DNA from: Lunularia cruciata
Taxonomy: Eukaryota; Streptophyta; Marchantiopsida; Lunulariales; Lunulariaceae
Direction: 5' to 3'
DNA: 64,000 nucleotides
NCBI GenBank assembly: GCA_948567375.1
Contig: OX419762.1
Location: forward strand, 15,692,001-15,756,000
Shown here: one piece after another, positions 1 through 11,617 of the stretch
How the letters are laid out: each line of letters begins with the position of its first letter
How positions within the stretch are numbered: position 1 is the first letter of the stretch
The notes under the pieces: generated by a model
The model's database searches: none
What the model was told of the DNA's origin: nothing
Seen by the model: only the letters and a program-made list of their open reading frames with translations
Made by a program: the position numbers and the translations under genes

Positions 1-313
1 CCCTGGTGATTCTACATGAGTCGTTGTATAATCCAAGGATCGAAACCTTCTACTAAGTACCTACTGTAGAATCTTTGGCACCAACGAGATATACTGACAT
101 GCACGTCGACGCAGGTTAAAACCATCTGGAGGGTAATCTGACAAACTGTATACAGGGATCTATACTAACCCATGAGTTTCTGGAGACTTGATAATTTGTT
201 CAATATGTGAATCTCAATGGGTCCTAAACACTCACCCTCTCCTTTACCAGCGACCTTGAAATGTGTAGAGGTTTACAAATCCGTCTAGGGACATCTTACA
301 AGTAACTGGATTA

Positions 314-362
314 CAATCTTCAAAATCGGGGCATTGATAGAGGTTCCCGATTGTGAAGATTG
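314..362. repeat. 17-bp inverted repeat (hairpin)
   Basis: Arms 314-330 and 346-362 are reverse complements with one mismatch around a 15-base spacer. The arm begins CAATCTTCA and ends ATCGGG. It lies about 440 bases beyond the NPF gene A stop codon, so it could form a hairpin in a long 3' UTR or be the trace of a small foldback element. Confidence 0.6.
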
Positions 363-608
363 CAGCTACTCAGCCTGTATCTATGATGTACAAACCACAT
401 CGTGGTGAAATATTGACAAATAGCTGCTTCGCATGATTGATCTACAGAGCACACAAGGGTTTGTGAAATATTCTTACATGCAGCTCACATGTTAGATCTA
501 CGAACTACTTCGGAGGTGAAGAGTAAGTAATAATAGCATGCTCCTATTGCTCATGCTAGAATACACACCACCTTTGTGATGAACTATCAACATGTTCGTC
601 CTTCAAAA

Positions 609-646
609 TTGCACTTGAGCATTGATGCTCTTTTATTCAAGTGCAA
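609..646. repeat. Two-tier hairpin in 3' flank of NPF gene A
   Basis: Outer arms 609-618 and 637-646 (TTGCACTTGA and its complement) pair perfectly. Inside them GAGCAT and ATGCTC form a second stem with a two-base loop. It lies about 155 bases past the stop codon of the upstream minus-strand gene, so it would be transcribed if the 3' UTR is that long. Confidence 0.5.
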
Positions 647-800
647 CTATGCTGAAATTTTTTCACGTCTGTGAAACTTACATGACTGTGTACGTCAGAT
701 ACTAAGGCCCATATGCTTCGCTGCCTGATATCGGAACCGACTCACAGCTTCAAAATGGTTCATCTTGAAATCAATGAGGTCCTGGAGGTGTAGGAGAATG

Positions 801-3480
801 CTATAGATTGCTCTTTGGTTGAGGCTCACCTTTTCCCAATCCAGAAGTACGCGAGTGCTCATTGACGTTGGTTTCTTGTCGATCTCGGAGAAGATCCTGA
901 AGCTTCTGAGGCTTCTGCCAGTCTGCACAATCTGCTAAAAGAGCCGTCGGTTGGGAGGATTGTTCTGGCTGCGGGTAGTCGACGAGGAGAGATCTGGCTT
1001 CACTAGAACCCTCTGGAGCACTAGTACTGGGCACTTGTTTATACAGGTGTAACCTTGATACAAGGACGTAAATGGAGAAATTGATTGCGGACATGCTAGC
1101 CAGCAACCAGTAGTACTTGTCCAGCCGACTTTCGTTGACATTTTTCTGGAGCCAACCGATGCTTCCTTTGGTTCCGGTGAAGCTGTTCACAGCAGTAACG
1201 ATAGCGTTACTGGAAAAGTATCCGACAGCAATCGTGCAGGCCATAAGAGAGGTGCCCATAGATTGCATGTTGTGTGGAGCCTCGGTGTAGAAGAACTCCA
1301 GCTGTCCGGGGTACACAAATGCTTCCCCTAAAGCAATGATGACATACTGTGGTACCACCCACCACATAGAGAATGGAAGCACTGTGAGAGGGTCATTTTC
1401 TAGGTGCATCTGTTTCACCACACCGAGCCGCTTCCTCTCCACCAAAGCAGCGACAACCATGGAAAGAAAAGGAGAGATCATCCCCACTCCTATTTTCTGC
1501 AAAACAGTCATTCCTTTTGCCTGGCCAGTAAACCGTCTCATTACTGGCAGAAAGAATCTGTCATACATGGGTAAGAATAGTATTATGGTCAAGTTAAAGA
1601 CAACCGACCCAACACTTCCTTGTGGAACTATGAAGCTTGGCCCCAAGGATCTGTCTGTGGTTGCTGCTTGAGCTACTCCGAACGTCGTAGCTTGCGCGAG
1701 GACAGTCCAGTAGAAGATTGTGAACAGCCATACTGGAAGTAATCTGAGCAGCATCTTCACATCCTCGACTTCAGAAATAGTGGCGTATCTCCACGGACTT
1801 AGCTTCTCTTTTGAATTGCCACTATACGTTATTGGTAGTTTTGCCGCTTTATCTAGAAATCTGCATCCGAAATGGTAATCATTCACTGACAATTTGCTAA
1901 AATTTTGGCAGATACGCAACGTTACAATGAAAAATCAAAATGAGCTATTTCTCTCTATGCAGAGAAAAAGGCATGGTAATGAGGTTATACAATCTCATTT
2001 AGTACTATATGAGAAGTGCATGTTACTCCTGGAGTAATCTGGAAGGGTGCTCTAAGAGAGGAAAATAGTTCCAAGTCTTCAAAACGACTTACCGCAAGCT
2101 CTTTGTCCGAATAGGAAATCTCTTCTCTCCCATACAGCGCAGATGATCATAATACTTAGACACCTCTTTTTCAGTTAGAGGTTCCAGATGCCAGTTATTG
2201 ATAGATGCAACAATGACCCTGGCGATGATAAAGAGAGGACTCCCCTTGGGAACCCTATACCTGAAGCGACGTCGTAAAGAGACGAGAAGGAGCACAGCCA
2301 GGAACATGATGATGATCAGAATGCCATAGCCCCAGTCCCAACCAACATTATCCTGTAAATAGATCAGCGAAGTTGCCGCTGTCAAGGAACCAATTGTCGT
2401 TGCCCAATAGAACCAAGTGAAGAAACGTGGTAGTTGCTGGCTCTCCTTAGGGTCGTCAGCTTCAAACTGATCAGCTCCAAACCCTGATCCAGTGGACTTC
2501 ACTCCACCAATTCCCAACGCTATTAAGTACAAGCCCACATAGATGGATGCGAGACCCCATCCGTGAACCGGCTTGCAGTTGGCAGGGTCGTGGCACTCAT
2601 CTTCTTGGTTATTGAGAGCCGGTATCACCACAGAGAAGACCATCGTCAGAAAACCCTGCAATCCGTTACGAAATAGAAAATGCTTAGCCATCAGAGTTGT
2701 AGGAGACGTTCCCCAAGATACTCTTCTCATGGGTTTACATAATCAGGCCCTCGAGACCAAACAAGTGATATGTGTACATGAACGTTGTAGGCCTTGAGAG
2801 CTTCAAATTTAAGCCCAGGTTTGAGGGTATACTTACAAGCATCTGAATAATGGCCGAGCCCATCAGGGTGAAGTACCGTCCCAGAAAGGTGTCAGCAACG
2901 AAACCTCCCAATAACGAAAACAGGAAAGAACTGCCCATAAAGTTCGTTACCATATTGGCAGCATATGGCAATGGGAGTTTCTTGTCTTGGACAAGGTAGG
3001 TCACAATATTGAACTGCGCTCCAGATGTGGCCACCTTCTCAGTAACCTCGATTGCTGCATTATATCAAAGTCGGAAGAGACAGTTGTAAGAATATGCATC
3101 ATATTCCGATGCTCAATTCTCAGAACGGATTCAGCCGGGATGCATGATTGAATGGAAGGAGATTTGCATACCACATATGTAAGGAGTGATGCTCCATCCT
3201 CCAGTGCAGGCCTTGTTGGCTGGTCGCCCTTTATAGTCCACGGTTCCATCGTATGTTCTGAGCTTCGCGTGCTCTTCAAAATCAGCAGCTCTCCCTGGAT
3301 CAATCTTGGGCTGCCAGATTTACGGGCAAAAGACATTGGTACAAAATTAGACTGCAAAATAAGCTCTCTTGCACTCCATAAATCATGAAGCTTCAATAGC
3401 ACTTAATGTCATGCAGGACTAGCTACATTGTTAGCGGTTGTACAAACCTTGGATAATAAAGGCGCACTAGCGGACTCCAT
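801..3480 (-). CDS. NPF/NRT1-PTR family proton-coupled transporter (copy A), five exons
   Basis: A major-facilitator transporter of the plant NPF family, whose members move nitrate, peptides, hormones or other metabolites with protons, usually at the plasma membrane or tonoplast. My exon model, on the minus strand, is 3480-3448, 3310-3172, 3054-2837, 2655-2093 and 1860-801. All introns are GT-AG, phases agree, and the total is 2013 nt (670 residues). The start ATG at 3480 opens a short acidic leader ending PLLSK. Exon 2 carries DGTVDYKG and TGGW. The proton-coupling motif ExxEK is at residues 60-64 (EVTEK). The PTR signature FGADQF is at 189-194, followed by WFYWAT. Exon 5 carries LDKAAK, then the large C-terminal transmembrane half and a hydrophilic tail of about 60 residues. 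The reading frame is uninterrupted. The substrate cannot be told from sequence, and I do not assign a subfamily. Exon 1 is the least certain part. Confidence 0.9.
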
Positions 3481-4965
3481 GATGACAAACAGCCGAAATT
3501 TGAATTTGTTGGTTTCAATGAAAGCAATAAACCCGAACTTTGGTGAAGGCAGAACCTTGTGAAAGTTCAGATACACAATCAAATTGTGCACTTGATTGCT
3601 TCCAACACTCCTACATCATGTCTATAACTCACAGCTTGAGTATCTACATTGTGATATACATTGCGTACTATACAGCTCCAGACTACCATTATATGGAGTC
3701 GAAAACAAGTTTCTATGGAAATGTACGTCCCCAGTTTTGGAGATAGATTGTACAAGGTGTAACATATGCATGGACATCCGTTTATACAAAGTAATGAGAC
3801 CAGTGACCTGATCAGAAGACGACTGCGGCTATACTAAGTTACAAAGACTGTTCATGTTCAGCACTGAGCTACCAAATTGACAGACCCAGAGAGTTGGAAG
3901 AAAATGTACAGGAATGAACTCCACTCGAAATATACAGGGGAACTGAAACACTCCAAGAGACAGAAAGATATTTTTACAATGACGAAACCGAGAATTGCGT
4001 CTTCAAGATCTTACAAATTTACATCATATATCATGAGCCAAAATCCGGAGCAGAGAGCGCTCGGGACTTCGCAATAAGAAACGTGCAAATGTGAGAGGGA
4101 AGAAGAAAGTCGAGAAAGAATGCAAGTGCCCACCCCAGTAAGAAGAAACAAGAGAAAGAAAAGCAAGAGAGAGTAGGGAGAAAGATGGATGTTTCCCGAC
4201 TACAAACATTAAACCGAAAGTGGAAATAATGAAGAGCGAAATCACACGAGAAGAAGCAGCAGGTGAGGAATGATAAGACAAGTCGAGGACAAAGTAGAGG
4301 GTAGGAGTGGAGAGGGTGGAAAAAGGAGAAAAAGTGGAGGGGAAGGATTGAGTGGGGATGCCAGAGGTTAAAACGACCCAGCAGACAGACCCTGTAGCCA
4401 AACATGACGGTCGAAATGATGGAATAATTCGCGCAGGACAGGCCGGAAGGAGGTGGTTTAGAGCATGACCAGCGCTGGAGAGAATCTTGCAGTACTGTAC
4501 TCCTCATTGTTCACTGTAGATTGATCGTTTACCAACAATGCGGGGACTACTGCATGCATTCCTAGCCCCAGGTCAAATCTTACAGTCTCCACCCTCGACT
4601 GGTTTTTCTTAACACCTACTTTGCAGAGGCAAGGATTCTTGGGGCATTTAGATATCAATAAAATACACATGCCCTCGGACGTGGGCAGGGATCTGGTTGT
4701 CAGACCCACCTTCAAGGCTGGACTCCTATGTCTAAAATTCTAAAACAGGCAAAAATCTGGATCCATAACACAAACGACTCACGCTGGAGAATCAGTCTCA
4801 AAAAATATGCGTAAAACATTCCAACACTGTGGTGTACCCAACCACAACACAACAAAAATCGAACACTACATATCAATGCTTACTACATTCTCATTCCTCG
4901 CTCTTATTTTAATCCCTTTCACATCTTTCATAGGTGATAATCTCCCTCAGCTTTCTACACACGAT
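3481..4965. other. Upstream region of NPF gene A, no gene seen
   Basis: This would hold the promoter of NPF gene A. Open frames here are short, overlap on both strands and lack any domain I know. A purine-rich stretch on the plus strand around 4085-4340 makes several artificial pyrimidine-rich frames on the minus strand. I found no convincing TATA box placement. Confidence 0.4.
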
Positions 4966-5440
4966 GCAAAAAGGAGACCACATAGAACACAAGAAGGATG
5001 GACAAGGGAGAGACTAAAGAGGTAGAATGAGACTAGACTCCAGTAGTATTGATATGAGAAATCTGCCCTACCACACTTAAGATCTCCAAACTATGCAAGT
5101 CATAAGATCTATATACTATTGGAGCATTCGAAAAGAAATCACCTAGAGTGATTACTCTCTTGTGGATTGCACTAGCCAGTGCTCTCTATAGAGCATTGGA
5201 CATACATTATCCAAAATATGAGAGTGAGAGTGGTACCCCGGCGGACGTACTACATACACAATCCCCATGCACTCCTCCACAAAGATGTCTAATGCCATGT
5301 CCATTGCTCCATATAATTCCAAAGCTAGAAGTACAAAGAGATGACCTCACCGCATACCCTGAATACTTAAAAAACTTACATGCTATTATTCCTCTCACAA
5401 CCTATCCAAGATAACGAATAATCATTCCCTCCAAAACTAA
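4966..5440 (-). mobile_element. 5'-truncated R2-like LINE fragment (3' end only)
   Basis: This matches, with many differences, the 3' end of the R2-like LINE present almost whole at 40329-44770 and 57503-61472. It spans the end of the restriction-like endonuclease domain and the 3' UTR. Shared landmarks include CTGCCCTACC near 5060, the block around 5150-5190, ATGAGAGTGAGAGTGGTACC at 5218, and the 3' terminal GACCACATAG near 4978. Similarity fades after about 5440, so the copy is 5'-truncated, as expected of target-primed insertion. It is old: the frame is full of stops. Confidence 0.75.
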
Positions 5441-6314
5441 AATTAACAAAGCAATCTACCGTTGATCCCTTTAAAGAGACAGCGAACTCTAGCGATAGAG
5501 TCCAATAAGTAATTATTGAGCCTCCTTCATCCCATCTGAAGAGAGAACACAAGGAAACGAAAGAAGACAAGAAGTTTGATCGTTACGAAACCACTTTCCA
5601 CTGATCGACCACCTTCCGGTTTTGTCTTCTGGGACGGAGTACAAAGGCTGTCACCGGTGAGTTCTGACAGTCTCAGCTCTGTCCTCCAGTCCAGAACACG
5701 AGCGGTTTCAGTTGCATTCGCCCCGAGGTTTCATTTGTCTACCAGTAAAGGCATATAGCCGTAGAATATGTTTTTTAACCCGACCCGTAACCTTTTACGG
5801 TTACGTTTAGGCGATGGGGTGTCTTCATTCATAAAATATTTCTGATTTTTTTTAATCTAAACATTAATGTTGTATGGATACTCGCAACTCTGTAACTGAA
5901 ACCTCCATTGTAACTGCGTTTCAATCTTTTGGTTTTACGACAGCTACTTTCCGTCCAGAAAGTGCATCTTAAATAACCGCCTCAAATTGGGGCAGTGATG
6001 AAGAAAAACTCAATAACCGGATATTAGAGGTTTTCAGTTATGAGTAAACCTATCAGTGTAGGTTACAAGGCAAACTACTCGATCTGTAGTGAGACACGCC
6101 GTGTCGCCCAAGAAATCAGAACAATGAACATGCACATTACATAAACTATATATCCTTAACCTGTTCGAGAATTTGTGTGTTTAGTAGTTTAATTTGGTGT
6201 TTAGCTTACTCTAGATTATCAAGGACAGGTTAAATTAAATCAGGAATTTTAAAGAGTTCCATCCACTGGAAAAAATTAGAAAATATGGACTGTTTCACCC
6301 TCTGGAAAGAATTC
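5441..6314. other. Intergenic, nothing recognised
   Basis: No conserved coding frame. The stretch turns markedly AT-rich after about 5830. A small perfect hairpin (CGTAACC with GGTTACG) lies near 5786-5805. Confidence 0.4.
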
Positions 6315-6650
6315 AGAAATATTAATTCATAATTAAGACTCAAAACTAAGAGAAAAATATGCGAAAGTTAGAATTACACATATTTAACTCTAGTTCAAAA
6401 TTCTAGATAATTGTTGAGGGTATCTAAATAAGATAGAAATATTGATTCATAATTAAGACTCAAAAGTAAGAGAATAATGGTCTAAAGTTATGATTACACA
6501 TATTTAACTCTAGTTCAAAATTTTAAATGATTGTTGAGGGTATCTAAATGAGGTAGAAATATTGATTCAAAATTAAGACTCGAAACTAAGAGAAAAATGG
6601 TCTAAAATCATGATTGCACATATTTAACTCTACTGTAGTTCAAAAATTTG
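6315..6650. repeat. 120-bp tandem repeat, about 2.8 units
   Basis: Units begin at 6315, 6435 and 6555 with AGAAATATT and share AATTAAGACTC, the block ACATATTTAACTCTA, and TTGTTGAGGGTATCTAAAT. The last unit is incomplete. The units differ by scattered substitutions, so this is an old short satellite-like array in AT-rich DNA. Confidence 0.85.
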
Positions 6651-8349
6651 AATTATAAGAAATGTTGAGAATGTTTATCTTTTGGAACATCTAGCGAAGA
6701 ACCTTCCAGAGAAATAAATGTCACAAGAGGATCTTTTTTCCAAGATACAACTAGTAGCAACTCTATTTGTTATGGTTATATACTCAGAGTTTAAATAATA
6801 ATTAAATTCCTGATAAAAATAAAGGGAAATAATGTCTTGCAGTTGTAAATCGGTTTGAACTTATGATTTAAGTGTAAAGATTGATCACCATGTTATACAA
6901 GTGCAATCACAACGGTCGAACTGTGATAATCTGCTTTGGATTTATTCAAAAAAGAACTTGATTTGCGTTTTCTAAATGCTATCCTTGCCTTATGTACTTG
7001 GCAGATGTGTATTGATTTAAGTAAATACTTTGTGTGTTGATTTGAATTACGGTATTTTAGTTCTTTTGATTTCTGGAAGTTTGTTCCTGTTAACCATTAT
7101 CGACCCTATGATGAGACATGAACATTAAAATGTGATATTATTTCTGTGTTCGTATCACGTTACTCTTGCATCTCGGTATTCCACGGCTTAGTTTTCCGTT
7201 TCCAAATCTGCAATTTCGTCTGCCCCAGAACGGAGACTGACGGAGAAATGGACGGATGTGCGACTGCCGAGCACACAGAAATTTGCGCAATGGGAACGGC
7301 AGTCCATTGCGTTAGAGGCCTGGAACAAATCGCTGATATGTCCCCTCCTGGTCGGGATGCATGACACAACGAAGGGGTTTCAATTAGAGATTTATGGATA
7401 TCCATCATATATTAGGGATTGGATTTTAAAGAATTATGGACACATGGGTGGTCCATTTGGTGAGTGAGTACCCATAGCTGTCAAGAGCAAAAGGTTACCT
7501 TTTACGAGTTTGGTTATATTTTACGGTTGCGGGCCCTTTACCAGTAAAATATAGAACCTCGGGCCGCATGCACTACCCTAAATCTATAATTGAAACCCCC
7601 TATTCTTTTGGACTTTTCTCCTCTTGTACATCAATCAAAGACTATAAACTATTGTGCTCTTTTGGTGCAGCGGGATCATTATCTCATTACGTCTCAATAC
7701 ATTTTCTTGTTTTATTTTCAAATTTTATTGGGCTATTTATGCACACTGTTCAACATTTATGTGACATAGTTCAGCGGTATGTTTAGGGATCCTTTTCTTT
7801 ATTTATCAAATATATAAAGAGGATTTTATATTTTATTTTTTATTTTTTATTTTTATTTTTATTTTTATTTTTATTTTTTACATATTCAAAAAAATGTATT
7901 CGCTTTATATGCTTTGCTTTAGCACAATAGTTCTATGGGATATTCACTCTTTTCTTCTTAGACCTTGTGCTTGCGCTTCCCACTTTTATACTTTTTGATC
8001 CAGTATGTTGTGTTTTCTTTTCCCCTTGGGATGTATCATTTGATTAGATTTTCACACTTGTGCTAATATGAACATTGTAGTGATGAAGTACCTGAAAGTC
8101 ATTCCACTTTGAAGGTGTTTTGGAGTAATGACATTAAGCTTCTGAAGTCTGTGGTACTAAGGAATTTGCAGAGACGAGTATGCTGCAAATGCAAGGTATG
8201 GAGCCCACGTGCAGTTCTCACTCCCTCAGTCCACTTGAGTTCAATTCCCAACAGAAGGTGTGAGAATGTTAGGCTCTCCACTATGAGTTGAGGAGTACTA
8301 TAGCACATTCATATTTGACACATTAGTGCAGTCTATAGCCCATGTTCAC
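6651..8349. other. Intergenic; T-rich microsatellite, no gene
   Basis: AT-rich DNA without a recognisable gene. A T/A microsatellite of TTTTTA-like units runs at about 7829-7878. A richer-GC patch at about 7190-7370 gives short frames on both strands, none with a domain I recognise. Confidence 0.4.
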
Positions 8350-9333
8350 TTGCTCACTAGGTTGGGGAATGCACATGCAGCCTATTACATCTTCGTATGT
8401 AGCTATCTCTCCTGAGCCTCCTTTCTAGCTCGTACATACCCTCCCATAGAGGCACTTCTGCCACACTTACACACTTTTGACAACACCATATACCATACCT
8501 TCTCCACTCTCTTAGGGCCATGTTTGCTCCACAACTAACAAGGGAGTGGTATAGGCTACAAATAGCTCTGCTGGTAGTTATGGGAGGATATGGTCTCATA
8601 CTGCAAGAGATCATTGCACCAACAGCCTTTATAGGTGCATGGGCTTTATTGGGCTTGCGTTTAGCTGATAGGTTCTTACATCATGGTCGTTCCTTTCTTT
8701 TGGCACCTATCATGATAGTAGATTCAAGTACTTGTGATTTTCAAACTTACCTACGGTTGGCTTGTGATCTTTTACCAAGTCCTACACTATAGCACTCCCA
8801 ACATTTCCCGACTTGTTACAATAGACTCTAGGAAGATTCAGGTAGACATTAGTGAGTGTATGCACACCCACACCCTCACCAACATCCTCATTGATGCACC
8901 ACTTTTTGATAGAGCTAGGATTCTTTCTTGTGGAGGGAAAGGCTCCAAAGCTTGACTCCATACCTCCCCTTTGATAGAGGATTTTTGTTTCACATTTGAG
9001 GAGTTCTCCACTATGCTCCACTTATGTTTAGGTCTCCCTCATCCAACCTTGCTAGGGCTTCCAAACCGAAGCGCTTGTGGTTCCACATATGGCATACATC
9101 TATTATGGTGTGTTATATGCAAAGAGACCACTAGAGTTCATGATACCATCCGAGATACAATGGCTCAACTCTTTTGATCCATGCAATCCCAAGTACAAAT
9201 TGAGTAGTTGTTGGATTTACCAAGACCATCTCCATGCAAAGTAAGATCAGATATCCTCACATTCATAAAAGGTTGCCGTACTTTGTATGATGTGGTGGTT
9301 GTGAACCCCTTATGGTTAGAGACACTAGCATGT

Positions 9334-9863
9334 TGTAATACCAAGAGCTAGCCATATGATCTCGATATGAAATTTGGTTTGGTAACATCTCAAATGATGT
9401 TATACATGATGGTCAAAATAGATCAGATAGAAATATCATCAAAAGAGTACTTCTACTAATAGGTCAAAAACCGCAATAGACTTGAAAACCTTAGAACCAA
9501 TCGCTAGACATATGATTTAAAGGTGAGAATTGGTTTGGTAACATCTGGAAGGATGTTACACATGATGGACTAAAAGATCAAAAAGAGGTATCACCAAAAG
9601 GGGACTTCTACCAATAGAATAGGAACTGAAATATGCTTGAAATCTTTGAAGGCAATTTTGGAGGCCTAAACGGATGAATTAGGCCTCAAAAATGTGTAAA
9701 TTGATGACATGTCACCTATCTGTGTGCCTAATCCTATGGTGGAGCTTCCTTGGAGGAGATCCTCTTTGTCTATATAATAAAGAGAAGGTGCTCCTTTGGG
9801 AGCATCTAATGTTTGAGTGTGAAATCTATATTTTCTCTCTTCTCTTGTCCTTGGAGTATTATA
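9334..9863 (+). mobile_element. Solo LTR, family L, copy 1
   Basis: It starts TGTAATACC and ends GAGTATTATA. A 5-bp CATGT lies on both sides (9329-9333 and 9864-9868), fitting an LTR-retrotransposon target duplication; the exact 3' end is uncertain by two bases. The U3 part contains two imperfect direct copies of a block of about 165 bp (each with GGTTTGGTAACATCT). A TATA motif sits near 9771. No internal region follows, so it is a solo LTR. Related copies lie at 11080, 36305 and 42095. Confidence 0.75.
9771..9782 (+). promoter_or_regulatory. Putative LTR TATA box
   Basis: TATATAATAAAG is kept in nearly the same form and position in all four copies of this LTR family (9771; 11512 as TGTATAATAAAG; 36401-36412 and 42175-42186 on the minus strand). 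Conservation across otherwise diverged copies suggests the core promoter of the parent retrotransposon. Confidence 0.5.
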
Positions 9864-10050
9864 CATGTACAAGCATTTAGGCAGGAGTAGTGGCATTTAT
9901 TGTAGCTCAAGGAAAGGAGGATCATTATGCACCTCAGCTCGCATCAGATACCTTCATCACCCTTTTGATGAACTACTTAGGAAAGTAGCACAAGGTTCTC
10001 CATAGAGGAGAGGGACAATGGCTATCTCCCAAGCCATGCTCACCTCCTAC

Positions 10051-10736
10051 TTTTGAGAGAGAGTCTCAATCACACTCTAAACTCTAAACTTCACTTCATA
10101 CATGAGTTGTAGCCATTGAAATGCCCACCACACCTAGGTCCTCCTCCCTTACCTACCAAATATACCTTTAGAGGACCTCTATCACATGGTCAAATAGTAG
10201 TTTTTGGGTTGCTTTATGGCTTCTTTCTTTCCTATGTGATGTGGTTTTGGTTGTTTTGGTGGTCTTGATCTTGCTGTGGTGTGTGTTCCATTCTTTGAGC
10301 TCCATTCTTGATTTCCACTTGGCACTTTTTGGCACTCTTTACTCCTTCTTTTTCTTCCTATGGGAAATATATTTTTGTGTGGTGTGGTACTAAAACAAAA
10401 TTTCCAAATTATAGTGGAGTAGTGCTCATTATCATTATTATCAAGCACTATTCCACCAAGTACTAACTAAAATGAGCCAGTATTAGTTAGTAGCTATATA
10501 TATTATCTTATGTTTAGAATGACGGCCCCTTATTGAGAAAAAATTATTTTCATCTGCTGCCATTATGAGGATCTAGTTATGAGTCATTGTAGATAGGTAT
10601 TATGGGTAAATGAATGGCAGTTGATTATTTTTTATTATTCAGATCAATTAAGGTTTTTGTTGAAATGACCATAAACATGAGCATGAGCAAACTAGAGGAA
10701 AGGTAGCACAAAATTTCCAATTTGACAAAGTGAAAG
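10051..10736. other. Intergenic, nothing recognised
   Basis: No domain or repeat recognised. Short frames on both strands are not supported by any motif. Confidence 0.35.
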
Positions 10737-10850
10737 GTGACCACATAAGATAACAAGGAGGATAGGAAGACCCTATCGAGCAAAGCCTTACAAGGATAAA
10801 ACACAAGAGGTAAAATGGGGCTAAGCCCAAATAGTATCTATATTAAAATC
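10737..10850 (-). mobile_element. R2-like LINE 3'-terminal fragment
   Basis: This resembles the extreme 3' end of the LINE family. In plus-strand order it has GACCACATA, then GGAAGACCCTATC, then AATGGGGCTAAGCCC, then AATAGTATCTATAT. The same order occurs at 40350-40445. Only the 3' UTR and last codons remain, as in heavily 5'-truncated insertions. Confidence 0.65.
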
Positions 10851-11079
10851 TATCTTATATTTGACAAAGTAGGCCAACATATTCTAGCCCAGACATGTTA
10901 AGTACAGAATTCTACACTATTATTTAGTATTCATTCTTTTCTTACTCAAAATAAAGGGGCCTTCAAACTTAATATTGATCAGTTCTTGGGAAGTTTTTCT
11001 CAATCCTAGCAAATTACAATAATGAAATAAAAAGTTAGCGGAGTATTAGCGTGTTGCTAACTTGTCCAATAAACACCCA

Positions 11080-11617
11080 GAGTCAATGACCATATACATA
11101 GGTTAAATAGAGGTTAGATAGAGTTGTCACCAAAAAGAGTACTTCCACTAATAAGGCAGGAGCCAAAAACATCCTAAAAACTTCAAAGCCAATTTTGAAG
11201 GCCTAAAGGGATGAATGAGGCCTCAAAATAGAATGATTCCCTATCCACATTTAGAATAAATTTGTCTTCTTACCCTTCTATTTGTCTTGTAGAGATCCTT
11301 CTAATGGTACCTTACCCATGTGATTCTGAACTTCCTATAGGAAGATTCTCTAAAGATTCCCTCTAGTCAAACTTGTTTAGCCAACCAAATAGGACAAGGA
11401 TTGACATATAACACATCCATGCAACTAATTTAAGGGTGGAGCTTGTTGACATGTCACAAATCCATGTATCTGATTCAAGGATGGAGCTTCTTTTGAGAGG
11501 ATTCTTTTTGTTGTATAATAAAGACAAGGTGTTCCTTTGGGGCCTCAAAATTGAGTGTTAAAGCTTTATGTTGAGGGTTTCTTCTCTTGAGGGTTCTCTT
11601 ATCCTCAAAATATTATA
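11080..11617 (+). mobile_element. Solo LTR, family L, copy 2 (diverged)
   Basis: It shares with the other family L copies the blocks GTCACCAAAAAGAGTACTTC, GAGGCCTCAAAA, TTGACATGTCAC, the TATA motif at 11512-11523 and a 3' end TCCTCAAAATATTATA. Only one of the two U3 repeat blocks is recognisable. Both boundaries are approximate and I could not identify a target duplication. Confidence 0.6.

Larger units (their letters stand above)
1..800. other. 3' flank of NPF gene A, no gene seen
   Basis: I see no coding exon here. The stretch lies downstream of the stop codon of the minus-strand NPF gene and should contain its 3' untranslated region and polyadenylation site, though I cannot point to a convincing signal. 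It holds two inverted repeats, listed separately. Confidence 0.5.
8350..10050 (+). mobile_element. Old, diverged R2-like LINE relic interrupted by a solo LTR
   Basis: In broken frames this resembles the C-terminal half of the LINE at 57503-61472. At 8570-8670 the pattern GGYGL, a short gap, APTAFIGAWAL parallels GGVGL and APIAFLGSWAL in the intact copy. At 9075-9175 CGST followed by H, C and HDTIRDT parallels the CCHC motif. At 9245-9330 a frame with VRSD and DVVVVNP parallels VRAD and DVVVTDP of the endonuclease. A solo LTR (9334-9863) then splits the endonuclease region, and weak similarity resumes to about 10050. It is more diverged than the other copies and may be a related subfamily. Confidence 0.65.

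Noticed and set aside
1336-1671. Plus-strand 111-codon frame opposite NPF exon 5
   Set aside because: It is the shadow of a clearly coding minus-strand exon.
4085-4500. Overlapping minus-strand frames of 125 and 158 codons
   Set aside because: They arise from a purine-rich plus strand, giving Ser/Phe/Leu-rich nonsense without motifs.
7146-7470. Small gene in the GC-richer patch
   Set aside because: Frames are open on both strands for less than 83 codons, and none resembles a known domain.
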